Shown: positions 22,141 to 29,830 of the stretch, piece by piece
How the letters are laid out: each line of letters opens with the position of its first letter
Position numbering within the stretch: position 1 is the stretch's first letter
NCBI GenBank assembly: GCA_016303065.1
Contig: JAEDMJ010000023.1
Span: forward strand, 1-30,422
Direction of reading: 5' to 3'
Length of the DNA stretch: 30,422 nucleotides
DNA from: Clostridiales bacterium
GTDB lineage: Bacteria; Bacillota; Clostridia; Oscillospirales; QAMX01
Program-made: the position numbers and the translations under genes
Notes under the pieces: model-generated
Database searches by the model: none
The model's input: only the letters and a program-made list of their open reading frames with translations
Told to the model about the DNA's origin: nothing

Positions 22141-23928
22141 ATGTATCGTTCACACGTTCTTGTCTGCGGCGGTACCGGATGTACATCCTCCGGCAGCGCT
22201 AAGGTCATTGAATCGCTTGAAAAAGAACTTGCAGAGCAGGGTCTTTCCGAAGAGATAAAGGTTATCAGAACCGGATGCTTTGGACTGTGCTCCATGGGTC
22301 CGATCATGATCGTCTATCCGGACGGCTCTTTCTACTCCGGCGTCCAGACCGAGGACATTCCCGAGATCGTCACCGAGCATCTGCTCAAGGGCCGTCCCGT
22401 CAAGAGACTGCTTTACCAGGAGACCGTCGAAGAGGACGTCATCAAGAGCCTGAACCAGACCGACTTTTACAGAAAACAGAAGAGAGTCGCTCTGCGCAAC
22501 TGCGGCGTTATCAACCCCGAAAACATCGAAGAGTACATAGCTTACGACGGCTACGAAGCCCTCGGAAAGGTTCTCACCGAGTACACTCCCGAGCAGGTCA
22601 TCCAGATCATCCTTGATTCCGGCCTCCGCGGACGCGGCGGCGCGGGCTTCCCGACCGGTCTGAAATGGAAATTTGCTGCGGCAAACAAAGCCGACCAGAA
22701 GTACGTCTGCTGCAACGCCGACGAGGGCGACCCCGGCGCGTTCATGGACCGTTCCGTTCTTGAAGGCGACCCGCACTCCGTCATTGAGGCAATGGCAATT
22801 GCCGGATATGCGATCGGCGCAAGCCAGGGCTATGTTTACGTCCGCGCCGAGTACCCCATCGCGGTCAAGCGTCTGAGCATCGCCATCACCCAGGCGAGAG
22901 AGTACGGCCTGCTGGGCAAGAACATCTTCGGCACTGGCTTTGACTTTGACGTCGACATCCGCCTCGGTGCGGGCGCGTTCGTCTGCGGCGAGGAGACCGC
23001 TCTCATGACCTCGATCGAAGGCAAGCGCGGCGAGCCGCGTCCCCGTCCTCCGTTCCCGGCTCTCAAGGGTCTCTTCGGAAAGCCGACCATCCTCAACAAT
23101 GTCGAGACTCTTGCCAATATTGCTCAGATCATCCTCAAGGGACCCGAATGGTTTGCATCGATGGGAACCGAAAAGTCCAAGGGCACAAAGGTCTTCGCTC
23201 TCGGCGGCAAGATCAACAACACCGGTCTTGTGGAGATCCCCATGGGCACGACCCTCCGCGAGATCGTCGAGGACATCGGCGGCGGCATCCCCAACGGCAA
23301 GAAGTTCAAGGCTGCCCAGACCGGCGGTCCTTCCGGAGGCTGCATTCCGGAAGCGCACCTTGACGTTCCGATCGACTATGACAACCTCACTGCCATCGGC
23401 GCAATGATGGGCTCCGGCGGTCTTATCATCATGGATGAAGACAACTGCATGGTCGACATTGCAAAGTTCTTCCTTGAGTTCACCGTGGACGAGTCCTGCG
23501 GAAAGTGCACGCCGTGCCGCGTCGGCACCAAGCGTCTGCTTGAGCTGCTGGACAAGATCACCAGCGGCAACGGCGAGCTTGAAGACATCGACAGACTCGA
23601 AGAGCTCTGCTACTACATCAAGAACAACTCTCTCTGCGCTCTGGGACAGACCGCTCCGAACCCGGTTCTCTCCACTCTGAAGTACTTCAGAGACGAATAT
23701 GTCGCCCATGTCGTTGAGAAGCGCTGTCCGGCAGGCGTCTGCAAGGGTCTCCTCTCCTTCGAGATCGTTGCCGACAAGTGCAAGGGCTGCACCAAGTGCG
23801 CCCGCAACTGCCCGGTCGGAGCCATCTCCGGCAGCGTCAGACAGCCGCATGTTATTGACAAGGCAAAGTGCATCAAGTGCGGCGCCTGCATGGACAACTG
23901 CGCGTTCCACGCAATTGTCAAGAAGTGA
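22141..23928 (+). CDS. hydB: Electron-bifurcating hydrogenase subunit HydB (NuoF-like, NAD(H)/FMN)
   Basis: This 595-residue flavoprotein is the NAD(H)-binding, bifurcating subunit. An N-terminal [2Fe-2S] thioredoxin-like domain (C9, C14, C47, C51) is followed by the NuoF core: FMN/NADH loop GLRGRGGAGFPTG (from residue 161), NADEGDPGAFMDR (about 191-203), and ESCGKCTPCRVGT with C453, C456, C459 for the [4Fe-4S] cluster. The C-terminus adds two ferredoxin clusters (CKGCTKCARNCP and CIKCGACMDNC, about 544-590). This layout is that of HydB/HndC, not of respiratory NuoF alone. With HydA and HydC it couples ferredoxin and NAD(H) redox to H2 turnover in the cytoplasm. GAGGAGG precedes the ATG and hydA follows 12 bases later. 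Codons are strongly biased. Confidence 0.96.
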   Translation: MYRSHVLVCGGTGCTSSGSAKVIESLEKELAEQGLSEEIKVIRTGCFGLCSMGPIMIVYPDGSFYSGVQTEDIPEIVTEHLLKGRPVKRLLYQETVEEDVIKSLNQTDFYRKQKRVALRNCGVINPENIEEYIAYDGYEALGKVLTEYTPEQVIQIILDSGLRGRGGAGFPTGLKWKFAAANKADQKYVCCNADEGDPGAFMDRSVLEGDPHSVIEAMAIAGYAIGASQGYVYVRAEYPIAVKRLSIAITQAREYGLLGKNIFGTGFDFDVDIRLGAGAFVCGEETALMTSIEGKRGEPRPRPPFPALKGLFGKPTILNNVETLANIAQIILKGPEWFASMGTEKSKGTKVFALGGKINNTGLVEIPMGTTLREIVEDIGGGIPNGKKFKAAQTGGPSGGCIPEAHLDVPIDYDNLTAIGAMMGSGGLIIMDEDNCMVDIAKFFLEFTVDESCGKCTPCRVGTKRLLELLDKITSGNGELEDIDRLEELCYYIKNNSLCALGQTAPNPVLSTLKYFRDEYVAHVVEKRCPAGVCKGLLSFEIVADKCKGCTKCARNCPVGAISGSVRQPHVIDKAKCIKCGACMDNCAFHAIVKK

Positions 23929-23940
23929 GGAGGAAGTCAG

Positions 23941-25692
23941 ATGGAAACAATCAACCTTAAAATTAACGGCAGAGAATATGATATTCCCAAGAACGTTACT
24001 ATCCTCGAGGCCTGCCGTATCGCGGGCGTCGAAATTCCGACTCTCTGCTACCTCAAGGACATCAACGAGATCGGCGCCTGCCGTATGTGCGTTGTTGAAG
24101 TCAAGGGCGCCAGAAGCCTTATGGCCGCCTGTGTTTACCCCGTTGACCAGCTCCGTCCCGGCTCCGAGATCATAACCAACAGCCCGGCGATCATGAAGTC
24201 CCGCCGCACAACGCTTGAGCTGCTCCTTTCCAATCACAACCGCTCCTGTCTCTCCTGCGTCCGTTCCGGCTCCTGCGAGCTTCAGAAGCTCTGCCAGGAA
24301 TACGGCGTTGAAAACGAAGGAAAATTCGACGGAACCAAGACCGAATCCGAGATCGACGACAGCGCGATCCACATGATCCGCGACAACTCCAAGTGCATTC
24401 TCTGCCGCCGCTGCACCGCGGCCTGCAAGAATCTCCAGAGCGTTGCGGTCATCGGCCCGAACGCCCGCGGATTTAAGTCCCACATCGGCAGCGCCTTTGA
24501 GGCGGGTCTGGGCGACGTCTCCTGCGTCTCCTGCGGCCAGTGCATCACCGTATGCCCCACCGGCGCTCTCCACGAGAAGGACGAGACCGAAAAGGTTCTT
24601 GCCGCGATCAACGATCCGGAGAAGTTTGTCGTCGTTCAGACCGCTCCGGCCGTCCGTGTCGGCCTGGGCGAAGAGTTCGGCAATCCCATCGGAAGCATAG
24701 TCACCGGAAAAATGGTCGCTGCGCTCCGCAGGCTCGGCTTTGACAAGGTCTTTGATACCAACTTCTCCGCAGACCTTACTATCTGGGAAGAAGCGACTGA
24801 GTTCATCCACAGATACACCTCCAAGGAGAACCTGCCGCTTATCACCTCCTGCTCGCCCGGCTGGATCAAGTTCTGCGAGTACTATTATCCGGAATTCATC
24901 CCGAACCTCTCTTCGTGCAAGTCGCCCCAGGGTATGTTCGGCTCGGTCGCGAAGACCTATTACGCCGAAAAACTCGGCATCGATCCCAAGGACATCTTTG
25001 TCGTCAGCATTATGCCCTGCACCGCGAAGAAGTACGAGACCCAGAGACCGGAGCTTTCCGCTTCCGGATATCCGGACATCGACGTCACTCTTACGGTCCG
25101 CGAGCTTGCCCGCATGATCCGCAAGAACGGTATTCTCTTCAACCAGCTGCCCGACGAAGAGTTTGACTCTCCGTTCGGACTCGGTTCCGGCGCAGGCACT
25201 ATCTTCGGCGTGACCGGCGGCGTTATGGAAGCCGCTCTCCGCTTTGCGGCGGAAAAGATCACCGGAAAAGAGCTTGAGAGCGTCGATTTCCACGACGTCA
25301 GAGGTGTTGCGGGAATCAAAGAAGCCCAGTACGAGCTCAACGGCAACACCGTCAGAGTCGCCGTCGCATCCGGTCTTGCCAATGCCAAAGAGCTTCTCAA
25401 TATGATCAAATCCGGAGAGAAGACCTACGATTTCGTAGAGATCATGGCCTGCCCCGGCGGCTGTGTCAACGGCGGCGGTCAGCCCATCCAGCCGTCCAGC
25501 GTCCGCAACACGGTCGATATCCGTGCAGAGCGCGCCAAGGGCCTTTACGAGGACGATAAGAATCTGCCCAAGCGCAAGAGCCAGGACAACGACGACGTCA
25601 AGACTCTCTATGCCGAGTACCTCGGCGAGCCGGGCGGACACAAGGCACACCAGATTCTCCACACCCACTACACCAAGCGCGAAAAGTATTGA
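23941..25692 (+). CDS. hydA: [FeFe]-hydrogenase catalytic subunit HydA
   Basis: The 583-residue protein is a multi-cluster group A [FeFe]-hydrogenase, the catalytic subunit of the bifurcating complex. It has an N-terminal [2Fe-2S] domain (C36, C47, C50, C64), a His-Cys [4Fe-4S] motif (from H99: HNRSCLSCVRSGSC), two [4Fe-4S] motifs (CILCRRCTAAC, CVSCGQCITVC), then the H-cluster domain with TSCSPGW (C304), MPCTAKKYE (C360) and ACPGGCVNGGGQP (C504, C508), and a C-terminal small-subunit domain. Position 305 is Ser where many hydrogenases have the second Cys of TSCCP, the proposed proton-relay residue. GGAGGAAG precedes the ATG. The gene ends the operon. Reaction from family knowledge: 2 H2 with NAD+ and oxidised ferredoxin, reversible; the maturases HydE/F/G are not in this window. 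Confidence 0.97.
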   Translation: METINLKINGREYDIPKNVTILEACRIAGVEIPTLCYLKDINEIGACRMCVVEVKGARSLMAACVYPVDQLRPGSEIITNSPAIMKSRRTTLELLLSNHNRSCLSCVRSGSCELQKLCQEYGVENEGKFDGTKTESEIDDSAIHMIRDNSKCILCRRCTAACKNLQSVAVIGPNARGFKSHIGSAFEAGLGDVSCVSCGQCITVCPTGALHEKDETEKVLAAINDPEKFVVVQTAPAVRVGLGEEFGNPIGSIVTGKMVAALRRLGFDKVFDTNFSADLTIWEEATEFIHRYTSKENLPLITSCSPGWIKFCEYYYPEFIPNLSSCKSPQGMFGSVAKTYYAEKLGIDPKDIFVVSIMPCTAKKYETQRPELSASGYPDIDVTLTVRELARMIRKNGILFNQLPDEEFDSPFGLGSGAGTIFGVTGGVMEAALRFAAEKITGKELESVDFHDVRGVAGIKEAQYELNGNTVRVAVASGLANAKELLNMIKSGEKTYDFVEIMACPGGCVNGGGQPIQPSSVRNTVDIRAERAKGLYEDDKNLPKRKSQDNDDVKTLYAEYLGEPGGHKAHQILHTHYTKREKY

Positions 25693-25752
25693 GTTTTCTC
25701 TGAAAACTGAGAAAGCCGCTTTTCCGGCAGGACAGTGTCGGTAAAAAACAGT

Positions 25753-25792
25753 CAAGTCTCCGTATGATCTTCGGTCATACGGAGACTTGTTT
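25753..25792 (+). terminator. Terminator after hydA
   Basis: A perfect 15-bp stem (25753-25767 with 25775-25789, left arm CAAGTCTCCGTATGA) has a seven-base loop TCTTCGG and is followed by TTTG. The T-run is short, but stem and position fit. Confidence 0.75.
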
Positions 25793-25796
25793 GTAT

Positions 25797-25836
25797 ACTT
25801 AAAACCGCCGGCTTTGATTTGCCGGCGGTTTTAAGT
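25797..25836. terminator. Bidirectional stem-loop between hydA and the sialidase-type gene
   Basis: A perfect 16-bp stem (25797-25812 with 25821-25836, core AAAACCGCCGGC) encloses TTTGATTT. A-rich and T-rich flanks are part of the stem, so it can work in both directions for the two convergent genes. The minus-strand gene stops 30 bases away. Confidence 0.65.
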
Positions 25837-25865
25837 GTCAGTATACGGTAAAAGTGAGGTGAAGT

Positions 25866-26819
25866 TCACCTTGCTTTCGCCCGTGCGTCGATCCTTTTAA
25901 AATACAGTCCGCCTTTGTCGCAGTCGCGCTCATATATAATATACAGCATACCGTTTTTTACGGCGGCGTCGGAATAACCTGCCGGAGTGTCTGCAAAGAC
26001 GCTCTCAAAGCTTTTAAAGCAGTCGCCGCTTATCTTAACGGTGAGATTTTCCCGGGCCGTATCCGAAGCGCAGTTAATATGATAAATTTTGCCGTTTTCG
26101 TGGCACATACTTCCCATGCACACGGGATCCGGTATTTGCGGATTAAAATGCACTTCTCCCCAGCCGCTGAAACCGTTGGCGCTTAGCGCAAAAGCACGCT
26201 GATGACAGCTGTTTTCGTTCCGTATTGAAATAAGCACGTTGTTGTCCGCCGTAACCGCCAAAGCGCATTCACTGGGATTTACCAAAACGCCGCTGCCGAT
26301 GAACTCGCCCAAACGCCATTGTTCGCCGTCGGTGGAATATGCGGCGGCAATAACGGAGGGGCGGTGGGCCCGGGCGTCTTCTTTGTTTTGCGCAAACCAC
26401 ATCGGAACGATCATCTTGCCCCTGTGTACGATTCCGTGACCGGGACCGACTGCCGCGGCGTTATAGAAAAAACCGCAATCGAGCGAAACCTGCTGCGGAG
26501 AGGAAAAGCTTTTTCCGTCGTCAAAGCTTACGCAGTGAAAAAGTGCCTTGTAATTTTTCAAAAATATAAAATGAAATTCCCCGCCTTTTACGAACATGAC
26601 GGGATTGTTGAGCGTGTTTCCTTTTCCGTAAATAACGGCGGCCGTCTGCCAGGTGTCGCCTTCGTCGGTGCTTCTGATGATCTTGATGTCGATATCCGCC
26701 CAATCGGAGTTTGACTTGCGGCACTCATAATACGCAAGCAATGTGCCTTTTTGGGTAATCACTATACCGGGAATGCGGCATTGGGAATAATTTCCGCTGT
26801 TGACCTTTTCAATAAGCAT
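25866..26819 (-). CDS. Sialidase-family (BNR/Asp-box) glycosidase without signal peptide
   Basis: The 317-residue protein has the six-bladed sialidase pattern. R15 lies in CRIPGIV (RIP motif) and R34 in YECRK, followed by D39/D42/D44 in the expected acid/base region. An exact Asp-box STDEGDTW is at 50-57 and degenerate ones follow (SFDDGKSF; STDGEQW). SECALAV plus ISIRNE match the Glu and third Arg, and AGYSDAAV with IYE (Y282, Y296, E297) the nucleophile region. Family enzymes release sialic acid from glycans. There is no signal peptide, anchor or extra domain, so it seems cytoplasmic. The ribosome binding site is weak, base composition looks more AT-rich than in its neighbours, and nan genes are absent, which suggests acquisition. 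Substrate is uncertain. The 286-base gap upstream contains no gene that I can support. Confidence 0.75.
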   Translation of the reverse strand: MLIEKVNSGNYSQCRIPGIVITQKGTLLAYYECRKSNSDWADIDIKIIRSTDEGDTWQTAAVIYGKGNTLNNPVMFVKGGEFHFIFLKNYKALFHCVSFDDGKSFSSPQQVSLDCGFFYNAAAVGPGHGIVHRGKMIVPMWFAQNKEDARAHRPSVIAAAYSTDGEQWRLGEFIGSGVLVNPSECALAVTADNNVLISIRNENSCHQRAFALSANGFSGWGEVHFNPQIPDPVCMGSMCHENGKIYHINCASDTARENLTVKISGDCFKSFESVFADTPAGYSDAAVKNGMLYIIYERDCDKGGLYFKRIDARAKAR

Positions 26820-27105
26820 TTATATCATCTCACTTTGTTAAAACGATCTTTTTGCCGGGCCGTTCTTTTTCCGGCGGAAAAAAGAGCGGCATATCCTGTT
26901 TTTGCCGGAATTGCCGGCTTCGGGGATTTGCTTTCGGCTGCACAAAGGCGAATCTGCGTTTAGAAAACTTAGGCAGTATAAATTCCCTTTAATCACAAAT
27001 AATAGTATCACGATTTGAAATTTATGTGCGGGGGGATTCATGTTTTGCCCGCAGGTCATCGGAAAATGACCCCTGCAATACTGTAAAAGGAGACTGTTAT
27101 ATATT

Positions 27106-27642
27106 ATGAAAGCGACGGGGATTGTACGGCGTATTGACGATCTGGGGAGGATTGTTATTCCGAAAGAGATAAGACGGGTGCTCAGAATACATGACGGCGA
27201 CCCGCTTGAAATATACACCGACAGGGAGGGAGAGGTGATATTCAAAAAATATTCTCCGGTGGGGGAGATGGGCGCTTTTGCCTCCCAGCTTTGCGACACG
27301 GTGGCAAGAGTTTCGGACTGCACCGTGGCGGTCACCGACCGGGACAGCGTTATTGCCGCGGCGGGACCGGATAAAAAGGAGCTGCACGAAAAGAGGCTTT
27401 CCGAGGAGCTTGAGAAGATAATCGAGGGCCGCCAGCCCTATTTTGACACGGAGGGCGGAAAGGGCGTCAAAATGACGGAGAGTTCGGAAAAAGCGGCTTT
27501 TGCCGCAGTTCCGATCGTCGTGCTGGGGGATATAACCGGGTGCGTTTTGATGGCGGGAAAGGCAAACTCGGCCTGTACGGAAACCGAAAAGAAACTCGCC
27601 ATGAGCATTGCGTCGTTTCTTGGAAAGCAGATCGACTCCTGA
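27106..27642 (+). CDS. spoVT: Stage V sporulation protein T, AbrB-type transcription regulator
   Basis: SpoVT is a forespore DNA-binding regulator that adjusts sigma-G-dependent genes and spore germination traits. The 178-residue product has the N-terminal swapped-hairpin AbrB domain (residues 1-50: GIVRRIDDLGRIVIPKEIRR, then GDPLEIYTDREGEVIFKKY) and a C-terminal GAF-like domain (about 57-178) as in SpoVT. AAAGGAG lies about 13 bases upstream of the ATG. In B. subtilis the gene is read by sigma G. Here TGAAAT and CATGTTT, 17 bases apart near 27016-27045, only weakly resemble such a promoter. A terminator follows. Confidence 0.96.
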   Translation: MKATGIVRRIDDLGRIVIPKEIRRVLRIHDGDPLEIYTDREGEVIFKKYSPVGEMGAFASQLCDTVARVSDCTVAVTDRDSVIAAAGPDKKELHEKRLSEELEKIIEGRQPYFDTEGGKGVKMTESSEKAAFAAVPIVVLGDITGCVLMAGKANSACTETEKKLAMSIASFLGKQIDS

Positions 27643-27660
27643 GACCGGGGCGGAGAGAGA

Positions 27661-27704
27661 AAAACGCTTATACCTCTTTTGGGCAGGAGGATAAGCGTTT
27701 TTTT
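27661..27704. terminator. Terminator after spoVT
   Basis: The stem AAAACGCTTAT-CCTC (27661-27676, one bulged A) pairs with GAGG-ATAAGCG (27687-27697) and is followed by seven T. The A-run on the left side would also let it end the convergent minus-strand gene stopping at 27707. Confidence 0.82.
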
Positions 27705-27706
27705 CA

Positions 27707-28255
27707 TTAGAGCATATTTTGGTCGTAGACCGCGCGGGCGCCGCCGATAAACTTGGGGCGAACCCTTGCGGCGAGAACCGTCGCATCTCCGATGCGGTTG
27801 TTTTCGAGCCTTACCGGCACGGCGACTTTTTTCAGGTGCATTCCGATTAACGTGAAGCCGATGTCGAGCCCCGCATCGGCTTTTATCTCTTCAAGGGCGG
27901 AAGGGGACTCAAATGCGCCGTAGGCCGCCGTGGCAAAGGAGCCTCCGGCTTTCGGCTGGGGGACGACATTGACAGGCTCCGCTCCGGGGCAGGCGGCGCG
28001 TTCGACGATGATCGCGCGGTTCAGATGTTCGCAGCACTGGGCGGCGATGAATATCCCGCGGGGCTTCAAAACGGAGTTTATGCCGTCAAATACGGCAAGG
28101 GCCGCTTCGGGGGAGGAGTTTGAGCCGATCCGGCTTCCGAGAATCTCGCTTGTGGAACATCCGACAACAAGGATTTGTCCAGGGCGAAGCCCGGCTTTTT
28201 CGGCTATTTCAGCCGCAGCGGCTGCCGCCTGTGTGTAAAGTTTTTCAAAAGGCAC
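27707..28255 (-). CDS. TIGR01440 (UPF0340, YwlG-like) family protein
   Basis: The 182-residue protein matches the conserved YwlG/UPF0340 family of Firmicutes: LVVGCSTSEILGSRIGSNSS near residue 30, IAAQCCEHLNRAIIVER near 70-86, VVPQPKAGGSFATAAY, and DIGFTLIGMHLKKVAVPVR near 130-148. I use the GTG at 28255, which has AAAGGAG eight bases upstream; the frame can be extended to a TTG at 28279 but that has no suitable site and would put the ribosome binding site within the gene. B. subtilis YwlG has about the same length. The biochemical function is unknown to me. No operon partner is visible. Confidence 0.9.
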   Translation of the reverse strand: MPFEKLYTQAAAAAAEIAEKAGLRPGQILVVGCSTSEILGSRIGSNSSPEAALAVFDGINSVLKPRGIFIAAQCCEHLNRAIIVERAACPGAEPVNVVPQPKAGGSFATAAYGAFESPSALEEIKADAGLDIGFTLIGMHLKKVAVPVRLENNRIGDATVLAARVRPKFIGGARAVYDQNML

Positions 28256-28297
28256 TGCAATCTCTCCTTTCTCCGGCAAAAACCGGAAGCAGATAAT

Positions 28298-28330
28298 AAA
28301 AAAATCCGAACGCCGGCGAGGCGTTCGGAT
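28298..28330 (-). terminator. Terminator of the tRNA-Pro gene
   Basis: ATCCGAACGCC (28304-28314) pairs with GGCGTTCGGAT (28320-28330) around a five-base loop; on the minus strand it is followed by six T. It lies 14 bases downstream of the mature tRNA end. Confidence 0.85.
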
Positions 28331-28343
28331 TCAATCTTCAAAA

Positions 28344-28417
28344 TCGGAGTGGCGGGACTCGAACCCGCGGCCTCTTGGTCCCGAACCAAGCACTCTACCA
28401 AACTGAGCCACACCCCG
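28344..28417 (-). tRNA. tRNA-Pro (anticodon CGG)
   Basis: The minus-strand sequence of 74 bases folds as a tRNA: acceptor stem CGGGGTG with CACTCCG (one G-T pair), D arm GCTC...GAGT, anticodon stem CTTGG/CCAAG with loop TTCGGGA (anticodon CGG, reading CCG), and T arm GCGGG-TTCGAGT-CCCGC. The discriminator is A and the 3' CCA is not encoded. It has its own promoter and terminator. Confidence 0.96.
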
Positions 28418-28434
28418 TTTCAAAACGCTTGTAT

Positions 28435-28463
28435 ATGATACTACTTTTTTTCGCGTTTGTCAA
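28435..28463 (-). promoter_or_regulatory. Sigma-A promoter of the tRNA-Pro gene
   Basis: On the minus strand a perfect TTGACA (28458-28463) and TATCAT (28435-28440) are 17 bases apart. The tRNA begins 17 bases after the -10 box. Confidence 0.75.
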
Positions 28464-28516
28464 GTGCCGGGGGAAAAATAATCGGTGTTTTTTTGTCGGA
28501 AATCTGTAAAGGCGCT

Positions 28517-29527
28517 TTACGACAGGTGTTCATAAAGCTTTGTGGGGAGAAAGGCGGAAAGCTGGATAAGATGTGCGGGAATTCCGGCGGTGGGCTGGAT
28601 CGGAGAGGCGCTTAAAATGTCGTTTTCGCTGGGGAGGGGGAAGGAGAGGAGATATGAAACGCTCCCTTCCTCGCAGACGGTGTAAAGGGACGCCGACATT
28701 TTTGCAAGGCTGTTTTTCAGCAGGTTTATCGTGAGGAAATAGTCTTCGTCCATGAGCTCGGGCGTGCGAAGGGCGCCGGGATCGACCTCGGGAGCAACGA
28801 CCGACGGCGTGACGGAAATGACGGTGCGGCTGCGAATGCGCTTCAGCTCGATGAGTATCTCGCCGCGGCACCTGGAAACATGGAGAGCAAGGCACACGGC
28901 GCCGCTCAGCGCATTGTCAAGAATGTGCGCGTCGGAAAAGACGGGGATATTGGGCGCGATGTGCCCGCAGGAGAGGGAGACGTCGATTTCGGAGAGCGCC
29001 TGGGCATACTTTTGGGCAAAGTCACAAACCAGGCCCGAAAGATTGACGACGGAAAAGACGGGCGCGTCTCCGGTCTGGGTGGAAAGAGATGAAAACTTTA
29101 TGAGTTTGCAGCAGCTTTTGTATATGGTGGAGCAAAGCTCCTTCTGGGAAGGGCATTTGTGCTGCAAAAGGTTGACGCCGGACATTATCATCGAGATATT
29201 GCTTCTCGAAAGGCTCTGAAGCTTGAGATATGCCTGATCGGTGCGGAGAATCTCCGTGAACTGCCAGAGGATGAACTCGTCAAGGGGGGAGGAGCTTATG
29301 CCGAGCCAACCGGATTCAAAGGGAACTTCGAAGTGCATTTCCGTGCCGCGCTCCACATAACCCGTTTCGGGGAAAAGCTCGCTGATGGACGAGTTGGGGA
29401 TCGCTCCGGGAATAAGCTTGAGACAGGCCGTATTTGCGTATATAATAGTGTCCTCGCGCGTGAGAAGAGCCGGAAACCTGAGATTTCCGACGAGTTGTTC
29501 GCAGATGCGCCGTACATCCGTGTTCAT
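28517..29527 (-). CDS. Degenerate sensor-kinase-like protein (PAS-like plus GHKL-like domain)
   Basis: The 336-residue protein is soluble, with no membrane helix. Residues about 10-95 look PAS-like (FPALLTREDTIIYANTACLKLI). A helical segment follows at about 100-150 (LKLQSLSRSNISMIMSGVNLLQHKC) at the place of a histidine-kinase dimerisation helix, but the phosphoacceptor His is absent. The C-terminal part keeps a trace of an ATPase N box (AHILDNALSGAVCLALHV), yet no DxGxG (G1) motif is seen; ISVTPSVVAPEVDPG stands there. I conclude it is a kinase homologue that probably does not phosphorylate. GGGGG is the only ribosome binding-like site before the ATG. It is divergent from gap and has a clear promoter. 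Function unknown. Confidence 0.7.
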   Translation of the reverse strand: MNTDVRRICEQLVGNLRFPALLTREDTIIYANTACLKLIPGAIPNSSISELFPETGYVERGTEMHFEVPFESGWLGISSSPLDEFILWQFTEILRTDQAYLKLQSLSRSNISMIMSGVNLLQHKCPSQKELCSTIYKSCCKLIKFSSLSTQTGDAPVFSVVNLSGLVCDFAQKYAQALSEIDVSLSCGHIAPNIPVFSDAHILDNALSGAVCLALHVSRCRGEILIELKRIRSRTVISVTPSVVAPEVDPGALRTPELMDEDYFLTINLLKNSLAKMSASLYTVCEEGSVSYLLSFPLPSENDILSASPIQPTAGIPAHLIQLSAFLPTKLYEHLS

Positions 29528-29566
29528 GGCTACACCCCCTGTCTGCGGCGTATTTCGTCGGCTAAA

Positions 29567-29596
29567 ATTATACCATATTTCGACTGTTTTTGTAAA
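29567..29596 (-). promoter_or_regulatory. Sigma-A promoter of the sensor-like gene
   Basis: On the minus strand TTTACA (29591-29596) and a perfect TATAAT (29567-29572) are 18 bases apart, about 40 bases upstream of the start at 29527. Confidence 0.7.
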
Positions 29597-29770
29597 GAGA
29601 AAGTTTTTAAAACTCAGGAGAAATGTACGGAAAAGAAAAAAGTGTTTCAGAGAAGATTTTGAGGCGAAAAATTTTTTTGTTCAAAACGCCCGAAGACGGG
29701 GGTCGGGAATCTGAATAAATCATATCCGTCTACAAAAAATGAATTTGAACATGTTTTTGGAAAATAAAGC

Positions 29771-29799
29771 TTGTAAAATGTGGAATTTAGATATATAAT
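29771..29799 (+). promoter_or_regulatory. Sigma-A promoter of gap
   Basis: TTGTAA (29771-29776) and a perfect TATAAT (29794-29799) are 17 bases apart, 31 bases upstream of the gap start. The gap is divergent from the sensor-like gene; the 303-base intergenic region is AT-rich and contains only the two promoters and no gene I can support. No obvious CggR-type operator was identified. Confidence 0.75.
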
Positions 29800-29830
29800 A
29801 TACACATAAATCAATGGAGGTAAAATACGT

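Noticed and set aside
22150..25755. Long minus-strand ORF (1201 codons) opposite hydB/hydA
   Set aside because: The plus strand carries complete, motif-rich HydB and HydA. The antisense product shows no recognisable domain and its open frame follows from the codon bias of the sense genes.
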